NCBI RefSeq assembly: GCF_001718415.1
Contig: NZ_CP013378.1
Coordinates: forward strand, 4,216,001 to 4,280,000
Direction: 5' to 3'
Source of the DNA: Burkholderia pseudomultivorans
GTDB taxonomy: Bacteria > Pseudomonadota > Gammaproteobacteria > Burkholderiales > Burkholderiaceae
DNA: 64,000 bases
Below the pieces are notes generated by a model. The model saw only the letters and a program-made list of their open reading frames with translations. It was not told the origin of the DNA and searched no databases. Position 1 is the stretch's first letter. Every line of letters begins with the position of its first letter. This document shows, in pieces, positions 56,102-64,000 of this stretch. Position numbers and translations under genes: made by a program.

Positions 56102-56510
56102 GGTCGAATATCGTTATTCAATGCGGTTCCGGACGAGCGCCGCGCGACGACCGGCCCTTGCCCGGCCCGCATCGCGTGCGCCGCATTGCGCCGCGGCCAT
56201 CGGACCGGCGCCCCGTTACGGCCGCGCGGCCGCTCGATGCGAGGCCGCGATCCTTCTCGTCTGGTGCCCCGAAGCGCTCGGGAGGCGACATGCACGCCGA
56301 TCGTGCCACGCAAGCCGATACACGATCGCATTCGCGCATTGTGCACGCGCCGCCCGGCGCATGGCGGCGATTTGACAATGGTTGACGGTGAATCGCACCG
56401 TGTTCCGCCGAACTCCATGCGATTCGCGAAGTAATCGGCGGCCTCTGCAGCGGCGACGGGCCGTCAGCGCGGTCGACACCGGGAACGCCCGCCCCGGCGC
56501 CCGCGACGCG
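56102..56510. other. Intergenic region between TonB-like lipoprotein and PglL-like gene
   Basis: 409 bp with no gene I can support. It contains a 10-bp inverted repeat with one mismatch, GTGAATCGCA (56388-56397) / TGCGATTCGC (56418-56427), separated by 20 nt and without a T-run, and two TTGAC-type hexamers at about 56371 and 56382. Short frames on both strands look random. Confidence 0.5.
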
Positions 56511-58292
56511 TCAATCGTCGGAATCGTCCTCGTCGGAGTCGTCGGCGGCGTCCGGCGCGACCTCCCCGTACTTCGCAGCCACCGCCGCCCGGAATGCCTT
56601 CAGCGCGGGCTGCTGGTCGCACAGCTTGTACAGCGCGGCCAGTTGCGCCGGCCAGTCCTTCAGTTCCTTCGCAAATACCTGCAGCCGCGCGACGGTATCG
56701 AGCGCGTCAGCCTCGCGCCCGTCGAGCGCCTGCAGCACCGCATAGCGGCGCAGCACCGTCTCGCCCGGCAGCAGCGCGATCGCGCGTTCGTGCGCGGCCA
56801 GCTTGGCGGGCAAATCGTCCGGCGAGATCGGCAGCAGCGTCGCCGCGCCGTAATCGCCCCATGCACCGAACAGTAGCGACGGCGAATCGCGATACTGCGC
56901 GGCCGGATCGTTGCCGTAGTACAGCACCTCCGCGCGCTGGTAGTCGCGCAGCACCGGCACGGTCGCGAGCAGGCCGCCGAACGACAACACCGCAAACAGG
57001 CCGAACGCGGCGCTACCCGGCACGACGCGCAGCGGCTTCACCTCGAGCAGGCCGATCACGAACATCGCCGGCAGCAGGAAGAACATGTATTGCTGCGGAT
57101 ACTCGACCAGCGCATGCATCAGCAGGATGCCGATCAGCGCGAAGCCGAACACGCGCGTGCTCGACTGCGGCGCGCGCACCGCGCGCACGAACCACATCAC
57201 GAGCGTGACGACCAGCACGCCGAGGCCGACCAGGCCGGACTTCGCGAGCAGGTCGATGAAGATGTCGTGCGAGTTGTTCGCGATCTCGACGCCGCCGAGC
57301 GCGCGCACCAGCGCGAACTGGTGCGACGGGAATTCGCCCCAGCCGACGCCGAGCAGCGGGTGCTCGCGGAACATCGCCAGCCCGTACTTCCACAGGGCGA
57401 GGCGCGGTGCGATCTGCCCCGCGTCGCGCATCCGGTCGGCCGCCGACTCCGCGAGGCCCAGATGGAAATGCACGTTGGCCCAGCGCACGCCGACGTTCAC
57501 CGCGACGAACACGGCCGCGAGCGCAACCGGCATCAGCCACGCGCGCGCATTGCCCGGCACGCGGCGCGATTCGAGCCACGCCATCCAGAAACCGGCGACG
57601 ACCATCACCGCGACCTGCAGCCACGGGCCGCGCGACACCGTCAGCGCGAGGCCGACCGACAGCACGGCCGACAGCACGAGCCACGCCCATGCCGGGAGCC
57701 GGCGCGTCTGCACGAGATACAGCGCGCCGGCGAGCGCGAACGCGATATAGCTCGCGAGGTGGTTCGCCTGCGCCATGTTGCCGTACGGACGGCGATCGAC
57801 CGCGATGTTGTACACCACGACGAACGGCGACATCGCCGATTCGAGGTGGAACAACTGCGCGATCTGGCACGCGACCGCGAACACGCCGCCGATCAGCAGC
57901 GCCCCCGCCATCATCCGCGCGACCGCCTCGGCCAGCCCGTCGCGCGCGAGCGTGAAGCCCGCCTGCATCGCGACCAGCGCGGCCGCCAGATAGCCGACCG
58001 CCAGCCAGTTCATCGACGGCACCTTCAGCGGCATCAGCGCGACCTGCGCGACGAGCACCGCCGCGAAGCCGAGCGGCGCGACGAATGCGGTCGGCGCGGC
58101 GAACGGCTGGGCCTGCGGGCCCGTCCGCGCGAGCAGGACGACCGAAATCCCCAGCAGCAGGTACAGCACCAGCGCGGAATATTCCGAGTAGAAAGTCGGG
58201 ATCGGATACGTGTGATTGGTGATCGCATACGGCACGATCAGCGCGACAGCCAGTGCAATGAGCGGCAACGAACGGGAAAAAGTAGAAGGCAT
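56511..58292 (-). CDS. pglL: PglL-type protein O-oligosaccharyltransferase / Wzy_C ligase
   Basis: 593-residue polytopic membrane protein of the O-antigen ligase (Wzy_C) family with a PglL-like layout: about 12 transmembrane helices, a large periplasmic loop with EHPLLGVGWGEFPSHQFALVRALGGVEIANNSHDIFIDLLAKSG (catalytic His candidates), then a soluble C-terminal domain. The adjacent pilin supports a role as protein ligase; B. cenocepacia PglL has this setting as I recall. The tail ends in an acidic DDSDEDDSDD run. Start ATG 58292 (MPSTFSRSLPL); the upstream ATG gives a long basic leader. Confidence 0.85.
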   Translation of the reverse strand: MPSTFSRSLPLIALAVALIVPYAITNHTYPIPTFYSEYSALVLYLLLGISVVLLARTGPQAQPFAAPTAFVAPLGFAAVLVAQVALMPLKVPSMNWLAVGYLAAALVAMQAGFTLARDGLAEAVARMMAGALLIGGVFAVACQIAQLFHLESAMSPFVVVYNIAVDRRPYGNMAQANHLASYIAFALAGALYLVQTRRLPAWAWLVLSAVLSVGLALTVSRGPWLQVAVMVVAGFWMAWLESRRVPGNARAWLMPVALAAVFVAVNVGVRWANVHFHLGLAESAADRMRDAGQIAPRLALWKYGLAMFREHPLLGVGWGEFPSHQFALVRALGGVEIANNSHDIFIDLLAKSGLVGLGVLVVTLVMWFVRAVRAPQSSTRVFGFALIGILLMHALVEYPQQYMFFLLPAMFVIGLLEVKPLRVVPGSAAFGLFAVLSFGGLLATVPVLRDYQRAEVLYYGNDPAAQYRDSPSLLFGAWGDYGAATLLPISPDDLPAKLAAHERAIALLPGETVLRRYAVLQALDGREADALDTVARLQVFAKELKDWPAQLAALYKLCDQQPALKAFRAAVAAKYGEVAPDAADDSDEDDSDD

Positions 58293-58436
58293 GAGCGAAC
58301 CGGATGTCAGCAACCGGCGCACTATACAAAACTTTGCCCGCTCTGTGCGGAGCGGCCGCGACACCCCGCGACGGGGTGCGACCCGCGCGCCACGCGATTC
58401 CGTCGCCCGGCGCGCCGCCCGACGGCAGCTCGGGCG

Positions 58437-59033
58437 CTATGCGCGACATTCCGCCGGCGCGTATTTCGCCGGCAGCGTCGCGGCGTCGGCCGGCAGCGGC
58501 CCCGCGCCGGGCGCCGGCAGCGACGACGCCGCCTTGCCGGCCGCAAAGCATTCCCACGCGATCGCCCCGGCCTGCGTCGCCCCCTTCTTCAGCGGCACGC
58601 GCCCGGTCGGCGCATCGGGCTTGTCCGGCGCGGACGGCACCAGCACGAGCGTATTCGCGCCGGCCGCGGCCACGCGCGGCGTAAACGCCACCGTAATCTG
58701 TCCCGTGTCGGCGTCGATGCGCACGGATTCGACGTTGCGGGTCGCGGCCGGCGGGCTGTAGCCGCCGTCGAGGCCCGCGCCGCTCGCCGCGTTGTCGGCG
58801 ACCGCCAGCCGGGCGGACGACGCGAGCGCAAGCCCCTCGCCGACCCGCGACCGCGCGAGGTAATCCTGATAGGCGGGAATCGCATAGGCCGCGACCACGC
58901 CGACGATCGCCAGCACGATCATCAACTCGATCAGCGTGAAACCGGCCGGCCACCAGCGGCGCGCGGGACGGCGCGCGCGCCGCAGATCGGCGGCCACGCG
59001 ACGGAACAGGGCAACGGAAAAGGCTTCGAACAT
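58437..59033 (-). CDS. Type IV pilin-like protein with long leader
   Basis: 198-residue prepilin. The peptidase site and N-terminal helix are G31|[33 protein letters not shown], with the Glu at mature position 5. The leader from ATG 59033 is 31 residues and basic ([21 protein letters not shown]), much longer than in type IVa pilins. Two cysteines near the end (WECFAAG and PAECRA) bound a Ser/Ala/Pro-rich loop like the D-region and a plausible PglL glycosylation site. Upstream of pglL on the same strand, 144 bp apart. Confidence 0.88.
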   Translation of the reverse strand: MFEAFSVALFRRVAADLRRARRPARRWWPAGFTLIELMIVLAIVGVVAAYAIPAYQDYLARSRVGEGLALASSARLAVADNAASGAGLDGGYSPPAATRNVESVRIDADTGQITVAFTPRVAAAGANTLVLVPSAPDKPDAPTGRVPLKKGATQAGAIAWECFAAGKAASSLPAPGAGPLPADAATLPAKYAPAECRA

Positions 59034-59052
59034 GACGGGCTCCGGAAACGAA

Positions 59053-59085
59053 AAACGCCTGCCGGTAACAGCAGGCGTTTCGATC
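59053..59085 (-). terminator. Intrinsic terminator after terC
   Basis: 10-bp stem AAACGCCTGC (59053-59062) / GCAGGCGTTT (59071-59080), 8-nt loop; followed on the minus strand by TTCG after GTTT. It lies between terC and the pilin gene, so the pilin has its own promoter. Confidence 0.75.
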
Positions 59086-59133
59086 GTAGCCAGCAGGCCG
59101 CGCAACCGACATTCGGCCGGACGGCCAGTATCG

Positions 59134-59838
59134 TCAGTGCGCGCGCGTCGCGCCGCGGTGCCGCCGGAGCGCATAGCCGGCCGCCATGACGAACAGCGCG
59201 CCCGCGGCGCTCGCGCCGTAGACCGCGGCGGGCGTGTCGAGCACCGGCCAGCGGTCGCCGACCGGATCGTGCACGATCAGCCCGCCGGCGATCCAGCCAA
59301 GCAGCCCCGCGCCGGCCGCCACGACCACGGGGAAGCGGTCGAGCAGCTTGAGCACCAGCGTGCTGCCCCACACGATGATCGGCACGCTGACGACCAGCCC
59401 GAAGATCACGAGCGCAATCCGGTGCGACGGATCGGCCTGCTCGGCCGCGCCGGCGATCGCGATCACGTTGTCGAGGCTCATCACCGCGTCGGCGATCACG
59501 ATCGTCTTTACTGCATCCCACAGCCGATCGGCCGGCTTGATGTCGTCGTGCGCATCGGCGGCAGGCGCCATCAGCTTGATGCCGATCCACAGCAGCAGCA
59601 GGCCGCCGCCGAGCTTCAGGAACGGCACGTCGAGCAGCACGACCGCGAACGAGATCAGTACGACACGCAGCAGGATCGCGCCCGCGGTGCCCCAGACGAC
59701 GCCGCGCAGCCGCTGGTTCGCCGGCAGGTTGCGGCACGCGAGCGCGATCACGACCGCGTTGTCGCCGCCGAGCAGGATGTCGATGATGACGATCTGGAGC
59801 ACGGCGCCCCAGTGCAACGACGTCAGGAATTCGAGCAT
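59134..59838 (-). CDS. TerC-family membrane protein
   Basis: 234-residue integral membrane protein of the TerC/YjbE group. The paired metal-site motifs are [18 protein letters not shown] and [14 protein letters not shown] (Asp/Asn residues within helices). About seven hydrophobic segments. Relatives are implicated in manganese export or in metalation of exported enzymes; the tellurite link is historical. It is downstream (minus strand) of the IS insertion, with its promoter probably between 59839 and 59944. Confidence 0.9.
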   Translation of the reverse strand: MLEFLTSLHWGAVLQIVIIDILLGGDNAVVIALACRNLPANQRLRGVVWGTAGAILLRVVLISFAVVLLDVPFLKLGGGLLLLWIGIKLMAPAADAHDDIKPADRLWDAVKTIVIADAVMSLDNVIAIAGAAEQADPSHRIALVIFGLVVSVPIIVWGSTLVLKLLDRFPVVVAAGAGLLGWIAGGLIVHDPVGDRWPVLDTPAAVYGASAAGALFVMAAGYALRRHRGATRAH

Positions 59839-59944
59839 GGCCGATGAGGTGCGGGGCAGCGGCCGCCCGACGGGCGGCCCGGTTCATTGCCGGCACATGC
59901 ACGACGCATGCCCGGAACTTACAAATGGATTGCGCGAGCATAAC

Positions 59945-59968
59945 AAAAAACGCCGGCAAGGCCGGCGT
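59945..59968 (-). terminator. IS-distal copy of the split sucCD terminator (with T-tract)
   Basis: 19-bp hairpin ACGCCGGC-AAG-GCCGGCGT (59950-59968), the left target duplication of the IS. On the minus strand it is followed by TTTTTG (59949-59944), so it is a complete terminator. It now lies after the IS and in front of terC. Confidence 0.85.
59950..59968. repeat. Left 19-bp target-site duplication of the IS
   Basis: ACGCCGGCAAGGCCGGCGT, identical to 61542-61560 on the far side of the element. The duplicated target is itself a perfect hairpin (8-bp stem, 3-nt loop). Confidence 0.92.
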
Positions 59969-59981
59969 CAGATTGCTGACG

Positions 59982-60015
59982 AACCCCACGTTTTTGGAAG
60001 CGTGGGGTTTTGTCT
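59982..60015 (+). terminator. Inward-facing hairpin at left end of IS
   Basis: 9-bp stem AACCCCACG (59982-59990) / CGTGGGGTT (60001-60009), 10-nt loop, followed on the plus strand by TTGTCTTTC. It would block transcription entering the IS from the left. Confidence 0.65.
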
Positions 60016-60023
60016 TTCTGGGA

Positions 60024-61487
60024 TCAGGATTGCGAGCTCGCCGCGAGCGGGTAGTCGAAGCTGCAGCGCAAACCGCTCACCAGACGCAGCAGCATGCGCA
60101 CGAAGCGCCAATCGGGACCCGCTGGCCCCTTTTTCCGCTTCCGCGCCACCAGCATCGCGATCTTCTTGATGTTCTGCGCCGCCGCGGCCAGCAAGCACTG
60201 CTCGGCCACCTTGCGTAGCCCACGCATACGCGCATAACGGTGCCCATGCAGTTGCTTGGCATCGGCGAAGCTACGCTCCACCGTCTCCTTGCGCCGCGCG
60301 TAAATGCGTTGGCCCCATTCGGTCAAGCGCCGCGCGTCCACCTTCTCCTTGGCGCGCTCCCACACGTGGCGCGTCACCACCTTCACCGCGTTCGCACTGT
60401 TCGTGCACTGCGCGCGTACCGGGCAACGCCGGCAGATCTGCGGGTTGGATTTGTATTCCCGGTAGCCGACTCGATTGGTCGTGCTGTAAGGCAGTGCCTG
60501 CCCCTGCGGGCACACGTATTCGTTGCGATACGCGTCGTACTTGAACTGCCGTTTGTAGAACATGCCCGGCTTGTGGTTCGGCGTGCGATAGCCCATCACC
60601 CCGGCAATCCCTCGCTCCTCCAGCCCCTGGCACACCGCCGGCGTGAAGTAGCCCGCATCCAGCCCCACCGCATCGACCTTGAACTCGAAGCGCTCGCGCT
60701 GCCGATCCAGCCGATCCAGATACGGCTGGCTGTCGTGCACCGAGGCCGGCGTCACATGCGTATCGGTGATGATCGCGTGCCGGGCATCCACCGTGCGGTG
60801 GTCCAGATAGAAGAACCCTTTGGGCTTGTCGTCCCGAACCATGTAGCCGCTGTCCGGATCGGTTCGGCTGATCTTGGTGTCCTTGCTCGGCGGCGGCTCG
60901 TCGTCGTCGCGATCCAGCGGCTTCTTGCCATGCGCGGCCCGGTCCGCATCCACCGCCGCATTCAGCGCCTCCGTGTACGCCGCAGGCGTCTGCTCCAGCT
61001 TCACGACATCAAACTTGCCTTTGTTCGCATTCGCCTTCAGGTGCGTGCTGTCGGTGTACAGCACCCGACCATCGACCAACCCGCGCTTCATTGCCTGCCG
61101 CACGATCTCGTCGAAGATCTCCTGATACACCACCGTGTCCGGGAAGCGGCGGCGGCGATTCTGCGAGAACGTCGACGCATCCGGCACCTTGTCGGTCAGC
61201 CGGAACCGCGCGAACCACCGATAGGCGACGTTGACCTGGACCTCACGCATCAGTTGCCGCTCGCTGCCCACCCCAAACAGGTAGCCGATGAACAGCAGCT
61301 TGAACATCACCACGGGATCGAGCGCTGGCCGCCCGTTATCCGCGCAATACAGATGCGCCACCTTCGCGCGGATGAACTCGAAATCCACCGCCGCGTCGAT
61401 CTGGCGCAGCAGGTGGTCCTTCGGCACGAGTTCCTCGAGCGTCACCATCTCGAGTTCGTGCTGCGTGGGCATGGGCGTCTTCAGCAT
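60024..61487 (-). CDS. IS1182-family transposase
   Basis: 487-residue DDE transposase. It begins MLKTPMPTQHELEMVTLEELVPKDHLLRQID, the usual N terminus of this group, followed by FKLLFIGYLFGVGSERQL and the helix-turn-helix region. Catalytic acidic residues appear in LYTDSTHLKAN, DAGYFTPAVC and ARRKETVERSFADAKQLHGHRYARMRG; a cysteine cluster CRRCPVRAQC precedes the last. I choose ATG 61487; an upstream TTG frame start at 61505 lies within the IS-end terminator. No stop or frameshift, so it should be active. Confidence 0.93.
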   Translation of the reverse strand: MLKTPMPTQHELEMVTLEELVPKDHLLRQIDAAVDFEFIRAKVAHLYCADNGRPALDPVVMFKLLFIGYLFGVGSERQLMREVQVNVAYRWFARFRLTDKVPDASTFSQNRRRRFPDTVVYQEIFDEIVRQAMKRGLVDGRVLYTDSTHLKANANKGKFDVVKLEQTPAAYTEALNAAVDADRAAHGKKPLDRDDDEPPPSKDTKISRTDPDSGYMVRDDKPKGFFYLDHRTVDARHAIITDTHVTPASVHDSQPYLDRLDRQRERFEFKVDAVGLDAGYFTPAVCQGLEERGIAGVMGYRTPNHKPGMFYKRQFKYDAYRNEYVCPQGQALPYSTTNRVGYREYKSNPQICRRCPVRAQCTNSANAVKVVTRHVWERAKEKVDARRLTEWGQRIYARRKETVERSFADAKQLHGHRYARMRGLRKVAEQCLLAAAAQNIKKIAMLVARKRKKGPAGPDWRFVRMLLRLVSGLRCSFDYPLAASSQS

Positions 61488-61496
61488 CACGCCATT

Positions 61497-61529
61497 AAAA
61501 AACAAAACCCCCGCACTTGGCGAGGGTTT
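61497..61529 (-). terminator. Inward-facing hairpin at right end of IS
   Basis: 10-bp stem with one G-T pair: AAACCCCCGC (61505-61514) / GCGAGGGTTT (61520-61529), 5-nt loop. On the minus strand it is followed by TGTTTTTT. It sits just before the transposase start and would stop read-through from sucD into the transposase. Confidence 0.75.
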
Positions 61530-61541
61530 GTCAGCAATCTG

Positions 61542-61560
61542 ACGCCGGCAAGGCCGGCGT
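61542..61560. repeat. Right 19-bp target-site duplication of the IS (sucD-proximal hairpin)
   Basis: ACGCCGGCAAGGCCGGCGT, identical to the left copy. On the minus strand this copy has lost its T-tract: the hairpin is followed by the IS end CAGATTG rather than by T residues. On the plus strand TTTCTG follows. Confidence 0.92.
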
Positions 61561-61587
61561 TTTCTGCATGACGAAACCAGACGGAAT

Positions 61588-62469
61588 TTACAGCGCCTTC
61601 TTCAGCAGACGGCCCATTTCCGACGGGTTGCGCGTGACGGTGATGCCGCACGCTTCCATGATTTCCAGCTTCGCAGCGGCCGTATCCGCACCGCCCGAGA
61701 TCAGCGCGCCGGCGTGGCCCATGCGCTTGCCCGGGGGCGCCGTGACGCCCGCGATGAAGCCGACAACCGGCTTCTTCATGTTGTCCTTGATCCACTGCGC
61801 GGCGTTCGCCTCGTCCGGACCGCCGATTTCGCCGATCATCACGACCGCATCCGTGTCCGGATCGTCGTTGAACATCTTCATGACGTCGATGTGCTTCAGA
61901 CCGTTGATCGGGTCGCCGCCGATACCGACTGCCGACGACTGGCCGAGGCCGAGCGCGGTCAGCTGCGCAACGGCTTCATACGTCAGCGTGCCCGAACGCG
62001 ACACGACGCCGATGCGGCCCTTGCGGTGGATGTGGCCCGGCATGATGCCGATCTTCAGTTCGTCCGGCGTGATCGTGCCCGGGCAGTTCGGCCCGAGCAG
62101 CAGCGTCTTGCGGCCTTCGCGACGCATGCGGTCCTTCACTTCGATCATGTCGCGCACGGGGATGCCTTCCGTGATGCAGATCGCGAGATCGAGATCGGCT
62201 TCGACCGCTTCCCAGATCGCAGCAGCAGCGCCTGCCGGCGGAACGTAGATGACCGACACGGTCGCGCCGGTTTCTTCCTTCGCTTCCTTGACGCTTGCGT
62301 AGATCGGAATGCCTTCGAAATCTTCGCCGGCCTTCTTCGGGTTCACGCCCGCGACGAATGCTTCGCGGCCGTTTGCGTATTCACGGCAGGCACGCGTGTG
62401 GAACTGGCCGGTCTTGCCGGTGATGCCCTGCGTGATGACCTTCGTGTCCTTGTTGATCAGAATCGACAT
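61588..62469 (-). CDS. sucD: Succinyl-CoA synthetase alpha subunit
   Basis: 293-residue TCA-cycle enzyme subunit holding CoA and the phosphohistidine. Visible are [24 protein letters not shown] (CoA fold), [23 protein letters not shown] and the active-site His in [17 protein letters not shown]. It follows sucC by 67 bp. Its original terminator downstream has been split by the IS. ATG 62469; the longer frame adds [16 protein letters not shown], unlike the family. Confidence 0.97.
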   Translation of the reverse strand: MSILINKDTKVITQGITGKTGQFHTRACREYANGREAFVAGVNPKKAGEDFEGIPIYASVKEAKEETGATVSVIYVPPAGAAAAIWEAVEADLDLAICITEGIPVRDMIEVKDRMRREGRKTLLLGPNCPGTITPDELKIGIMPGHIHRKGRIGVVSRSGTLTYEAVAQLTALGLGQSSAVGIGGDPINGLKHIDVMKMFNDDPDTDAVVMIGEIGGPDEANAAQWIKDNMKKPVVGFIAGVTAPPGKRMGHAGALISGGADTAAAKLEIMEACGITVTRNPSEMGRLLKKAL

Positions 62470-62536
62470 GTATTTTGACCTCTGTTCATTGGCGTCGCGT
62501 GCAAGCCGCGCCGCCATGCGTGTTCATTGAGCGCGC

Positions 62537-63703
62537 TTACTTGCCTTCGGCAGCCGCGACAACCTTCTGCGCAGCCTCTTCCATGCTGTCCGCCGAGATG
62601 ATCGGCAGGCCCGATTCGGCCAGCATCTTCTTGCCGAGGTCTTCGTTCGTGCCCTTCATGCGCACGACCAGCGGCACGTTCAGGTTCACGGCCTTCGAAC
62701 CCGCGATCACGCCTTCCGCGATCACGTCGCAGCGCATGATGCCGCCGAAGATGTTCACGAGGATCGCCTTCAGGTCCGGGTTCTTCAGCATCAGCTTGAA
62801 CGCCTCGGTGACCTTCTCGGTCGTCGCGCCACCGCCGACGTCCAGGAAGTTCGCCGGCTCGCCGCCGAACAGCTTGATCGTGTCCATCGTCGCCATCGCG
62901 AGGCCTGCGCCGTTCACGAGGCAGCCGATGTTGCCGTCGAGCGAGATGTACGCGAGGTCGAACTTCGACGCTTCGATTTCAGCCGGATCTTCTTCGTCCA
63001 GGTCGCGGTACGCGACGATTTCCGGGTGGCGGAACAGCGCGTTCGAGTCGAAGTTGAACTTCGCGTCGAGCGCGGTGACCTTGCCGTCGCCGGAGACGTT
63101 CAGCGGGTTGATTTCAGCCAGCGATGCGTCGGTTTCCCAGAATGCCTTGTACAGGCCTTGCAGGATCGCGCGCGCTTGCGGAATCGAGGCAGCCGGCACG
63201 CCGATCTTCGCGGCGAGGTCGTCGGCCTGCGCGTCGAGCAGGCCCGTCGACGGCTCGACGATGACCTTGTGGATCAACTCCGGGTGCTTTTCGGCGACTT
63301 CTTCGATGTCCATGCCGCCTTCGCTCGAACCCATCAGGACGATCTTCTGCGACACGCGATCGACGACGAGGCTGACATACAGTTCCTGCTTGATGTCCGC
63401 GCCTTCCTCGATCAGCAGGCGGTTCACCTTCTGGCCTTCCGGGCCCGTCTGGTGCGTGACCAGCTGCATGCCGAGGATCTGGTTCGCGTACTCGCGAACC
63501 TGCTCGATCGACTTCGCAACCTTCACGCCACCGCCCTTGCCACGGCCACCCGCGTGGATCTGAGCCTTGACGACCCACACCGGGCCGCCGAGCTCTTCTG
63601 CCACCTTGACGGCTTCGTCAACCGAGAACGCCGGCTTGCCGCGCGGTACCGCGACTCCGAATTTCCGCAGGATTTCCTTACCCTGGTACTCGTGAATCTT
63701 CAT
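62537..63703 (-). CDS. sucC: Succinyl-CoA synthetase beta subunit
   Basis: 388-residue ATP-grasp subunit that binds nucleotide and completes succinyl-CoA synthetase with SucD. It starts [26 protein letters not shown] and has [45 protein letters not shown] and [18 protein letters not shown]. Full length. Confidence 0.97.
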   Translation of the reverse strand: MKIHEYQGKEILRKFGVAVPRGKPAFSVDEAVKVAEELGGPVWVVKAQIHAGGRGKGGGVKVAKSIEQVREYANQILGMQLVTHQTGPEGQKVNRLLIEEGADIKQELYVSLVVDRVSQKIVLMGSSEGGMDIEEVAEKHPELIHKVIVEPSTGLLDAQADDLAAKIGVPAASIPQARAILQGLYKAFWETDASLAEINPLNVSGDGKVTALDAKFNFDSNALFRHPEIVAYRDLDEEDPAEIEASKFDLAYISLDGNIGCLVNGAGLAMATMDTIKLFGGEPANFLDVGGGATTEKVTEAFKLMLKNPDLKAILVNIFGGIMRCDVIAEGVIAGSKAVNLNVPLVVRMKGTNEDLGKKMLAESGLPIISADSMEEAAQKVVAAAEGK

Positions 63704-63772
63704 GCGTGATTCCCTTCAGTCTGAGAGTTGGATGAAAAGTCGCTTAAGGACGCTTCTTCGAATGATTTCCGT

Positions 63773-64000
63773 TCATTCCTTCGTGCTGCCTTCACCGGGC
63801 GCGTCCGGCCGGCTCGCGCCATACCAGCGCGGGTAGAACTGCCGCACGACCTCGCCGTCGAACCGCAGCGCACGGCAGCGGCCGAGCTGGAAAGGCGGTT
63901 CGTCGTGCGCGCCGTCGTGATCCGGCCCTTCGCCGCCCTCCTCGCGCACGTTCCATACCTCGCCGGCAAACGCCTGGATCGCCGCCGTCGGCAGCACGGC
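63773..64000 (-). CDS. C-terminal fragment of a conserved hypothetical protein (5' end outside window)
   Basis: About 75 codons before the stop at 63773; the gene continues past the right edge. The readable end is LPTAAIQAFAGEVWNVREEGGEGPDHDGAHDEPPFQLGRCRALRFDGEVVRQFYPRWYG. In related Burkholderia the gene before sucC is a DUF2889-type protein after recA-recX, which would fit, but this is from memory of gene order, not a motif seen here. The gap to sucC is 69 bp. Confidence 0.6.
   Translation of the reverse strand, partial: AVLPTAAIQAFAGEVWNVREEGGEGPDHDGAHDEPPFQLGRCRALRFDGEVVRQFYPRWYGASRPDAPGEGSTKE

Larger units (their letters stand above)
59969..61541 (-). mobile_element. IS1182-family insertion sequence, 1573 bp, apparently intact
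   Basis: Terminal inverted repeats: both ends read inward as CAGATTGCTGAC, then one mismatch, then AACCC (17 of the first 18 positions agree). The element carries a single full-length DDE transposase on the minus strand and is flanked by a perfect 19-bp duplication. Each end also holds an inward-facing terminator-like hairpin. The intact frame and perfect duplication indicate a recent insertion. Confidence 0.93.

Noticed and set aside
56388..56427. 10-bp inverted repeat with a 20-nt spacer as a possible terminator or small RNA
   Set aside because: No T-run, one mismatch, and no promoter-terminator pair to support a small RNA.
60240..61571. Plus-strand open frame across the IS as a second IS gene
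   Set aside because: Antisense to an intact transposase, Arg/His/Leu-rich and without a recognisable domain; IS1182 elements normally have one gene.

Overview
The window is high-GC DNA packed with genes in the style of a Burkholderia chromosome 1, most likely the Burkholderia cepacia complex. This call rests on gene families and gene order: an AmrAB/BpeAB-type RND pump with a divergent AcrR-like repressor, an HtrA/two-component/PBP4 block, purC-purE-purK-sua5, fba-pyk-pgk, ilvE-zinc finger-waaF, and a pilin/PglL-type ligase/TerC/sucDC block. No database search was possible.

Layout. 1-8.0 kb is one leftward polyol operon: SDR polyol dehydrogenase, PfkB sugar kinase, GatZ/KbaZ-family protein, and a complete ABC importer with a HAD phosphatase embedded in it. 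It reads as uptake of a hexitol (galactitol or sorbitol class), oxidation to a ketohexose, phosphorylation and epimerisation into glycolysis. 8.3-11.4 kb is a rightward zinc operon (zur-znuA-znuC-znuB). 11.5-13.5 kb is the glutathione-dependent formaldehyde pathway (fghA, adhC), preceded by a 49-bp tandem repeat array. xylB and an NCS2 purine permease with a structured leader follow. 17.4-24.5 kb holds the bpeAB-oprB efflux operon and its divergent repressor, with an AcrR-type operator between them. 24.7-27.4 kb is miscellaneous (GlxA-type AraC regulator, CoxG-like, DUF427 and a small secreted protein). 27.5-31.1 kb is a response regulator/sensor kinase/HtrA protease cluster with two PmrA-type boxes in front of the protease. 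31.3-35.3 kb has PBP4, a membrane hydroxylase and a GDSL lipoprotein. 35.4-45.0 kb is leftward housekeeping (sua5, purK, purE, purC, fba, pyk, pgk, azlD, azlC). 45.2-49.8 kb runs rightward (ilvE, zinc finger, waaF and others). 49.8-56.1 kb holds a BepA-like M48 protease, moaC and several secreted or cupin proteins of unknown role. 56.5-64.0 kb is a leftward block of PglL-like O-glycosyl ligase, pilin, TerC, an IS1182-type insertion sequence, sucD, sucC and the tail of one more gene.

The only clear mobile element is the IS at 59969-61541. It has 12-bp perfect terminal repeats and sits between two copies of a 19-bp perfect hairpin that was evidently the sucCD terminator. No rRNA, tRNA, CRISPR, restriction, toxin-antitoxin or prophage genes were seen. 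The points most worth follow-up are the IS-in-terminator arrangement, the 49-bp repeat array with covarying hairpin arms in the adhC leader, the PmrA-type boxes ahead of htrA, the His-rich tail on ZnuC paired with a ZnuA lacking its His-rich loop, a stop-free in-frame extension upstream of pyk, and the leader of the purine permease.
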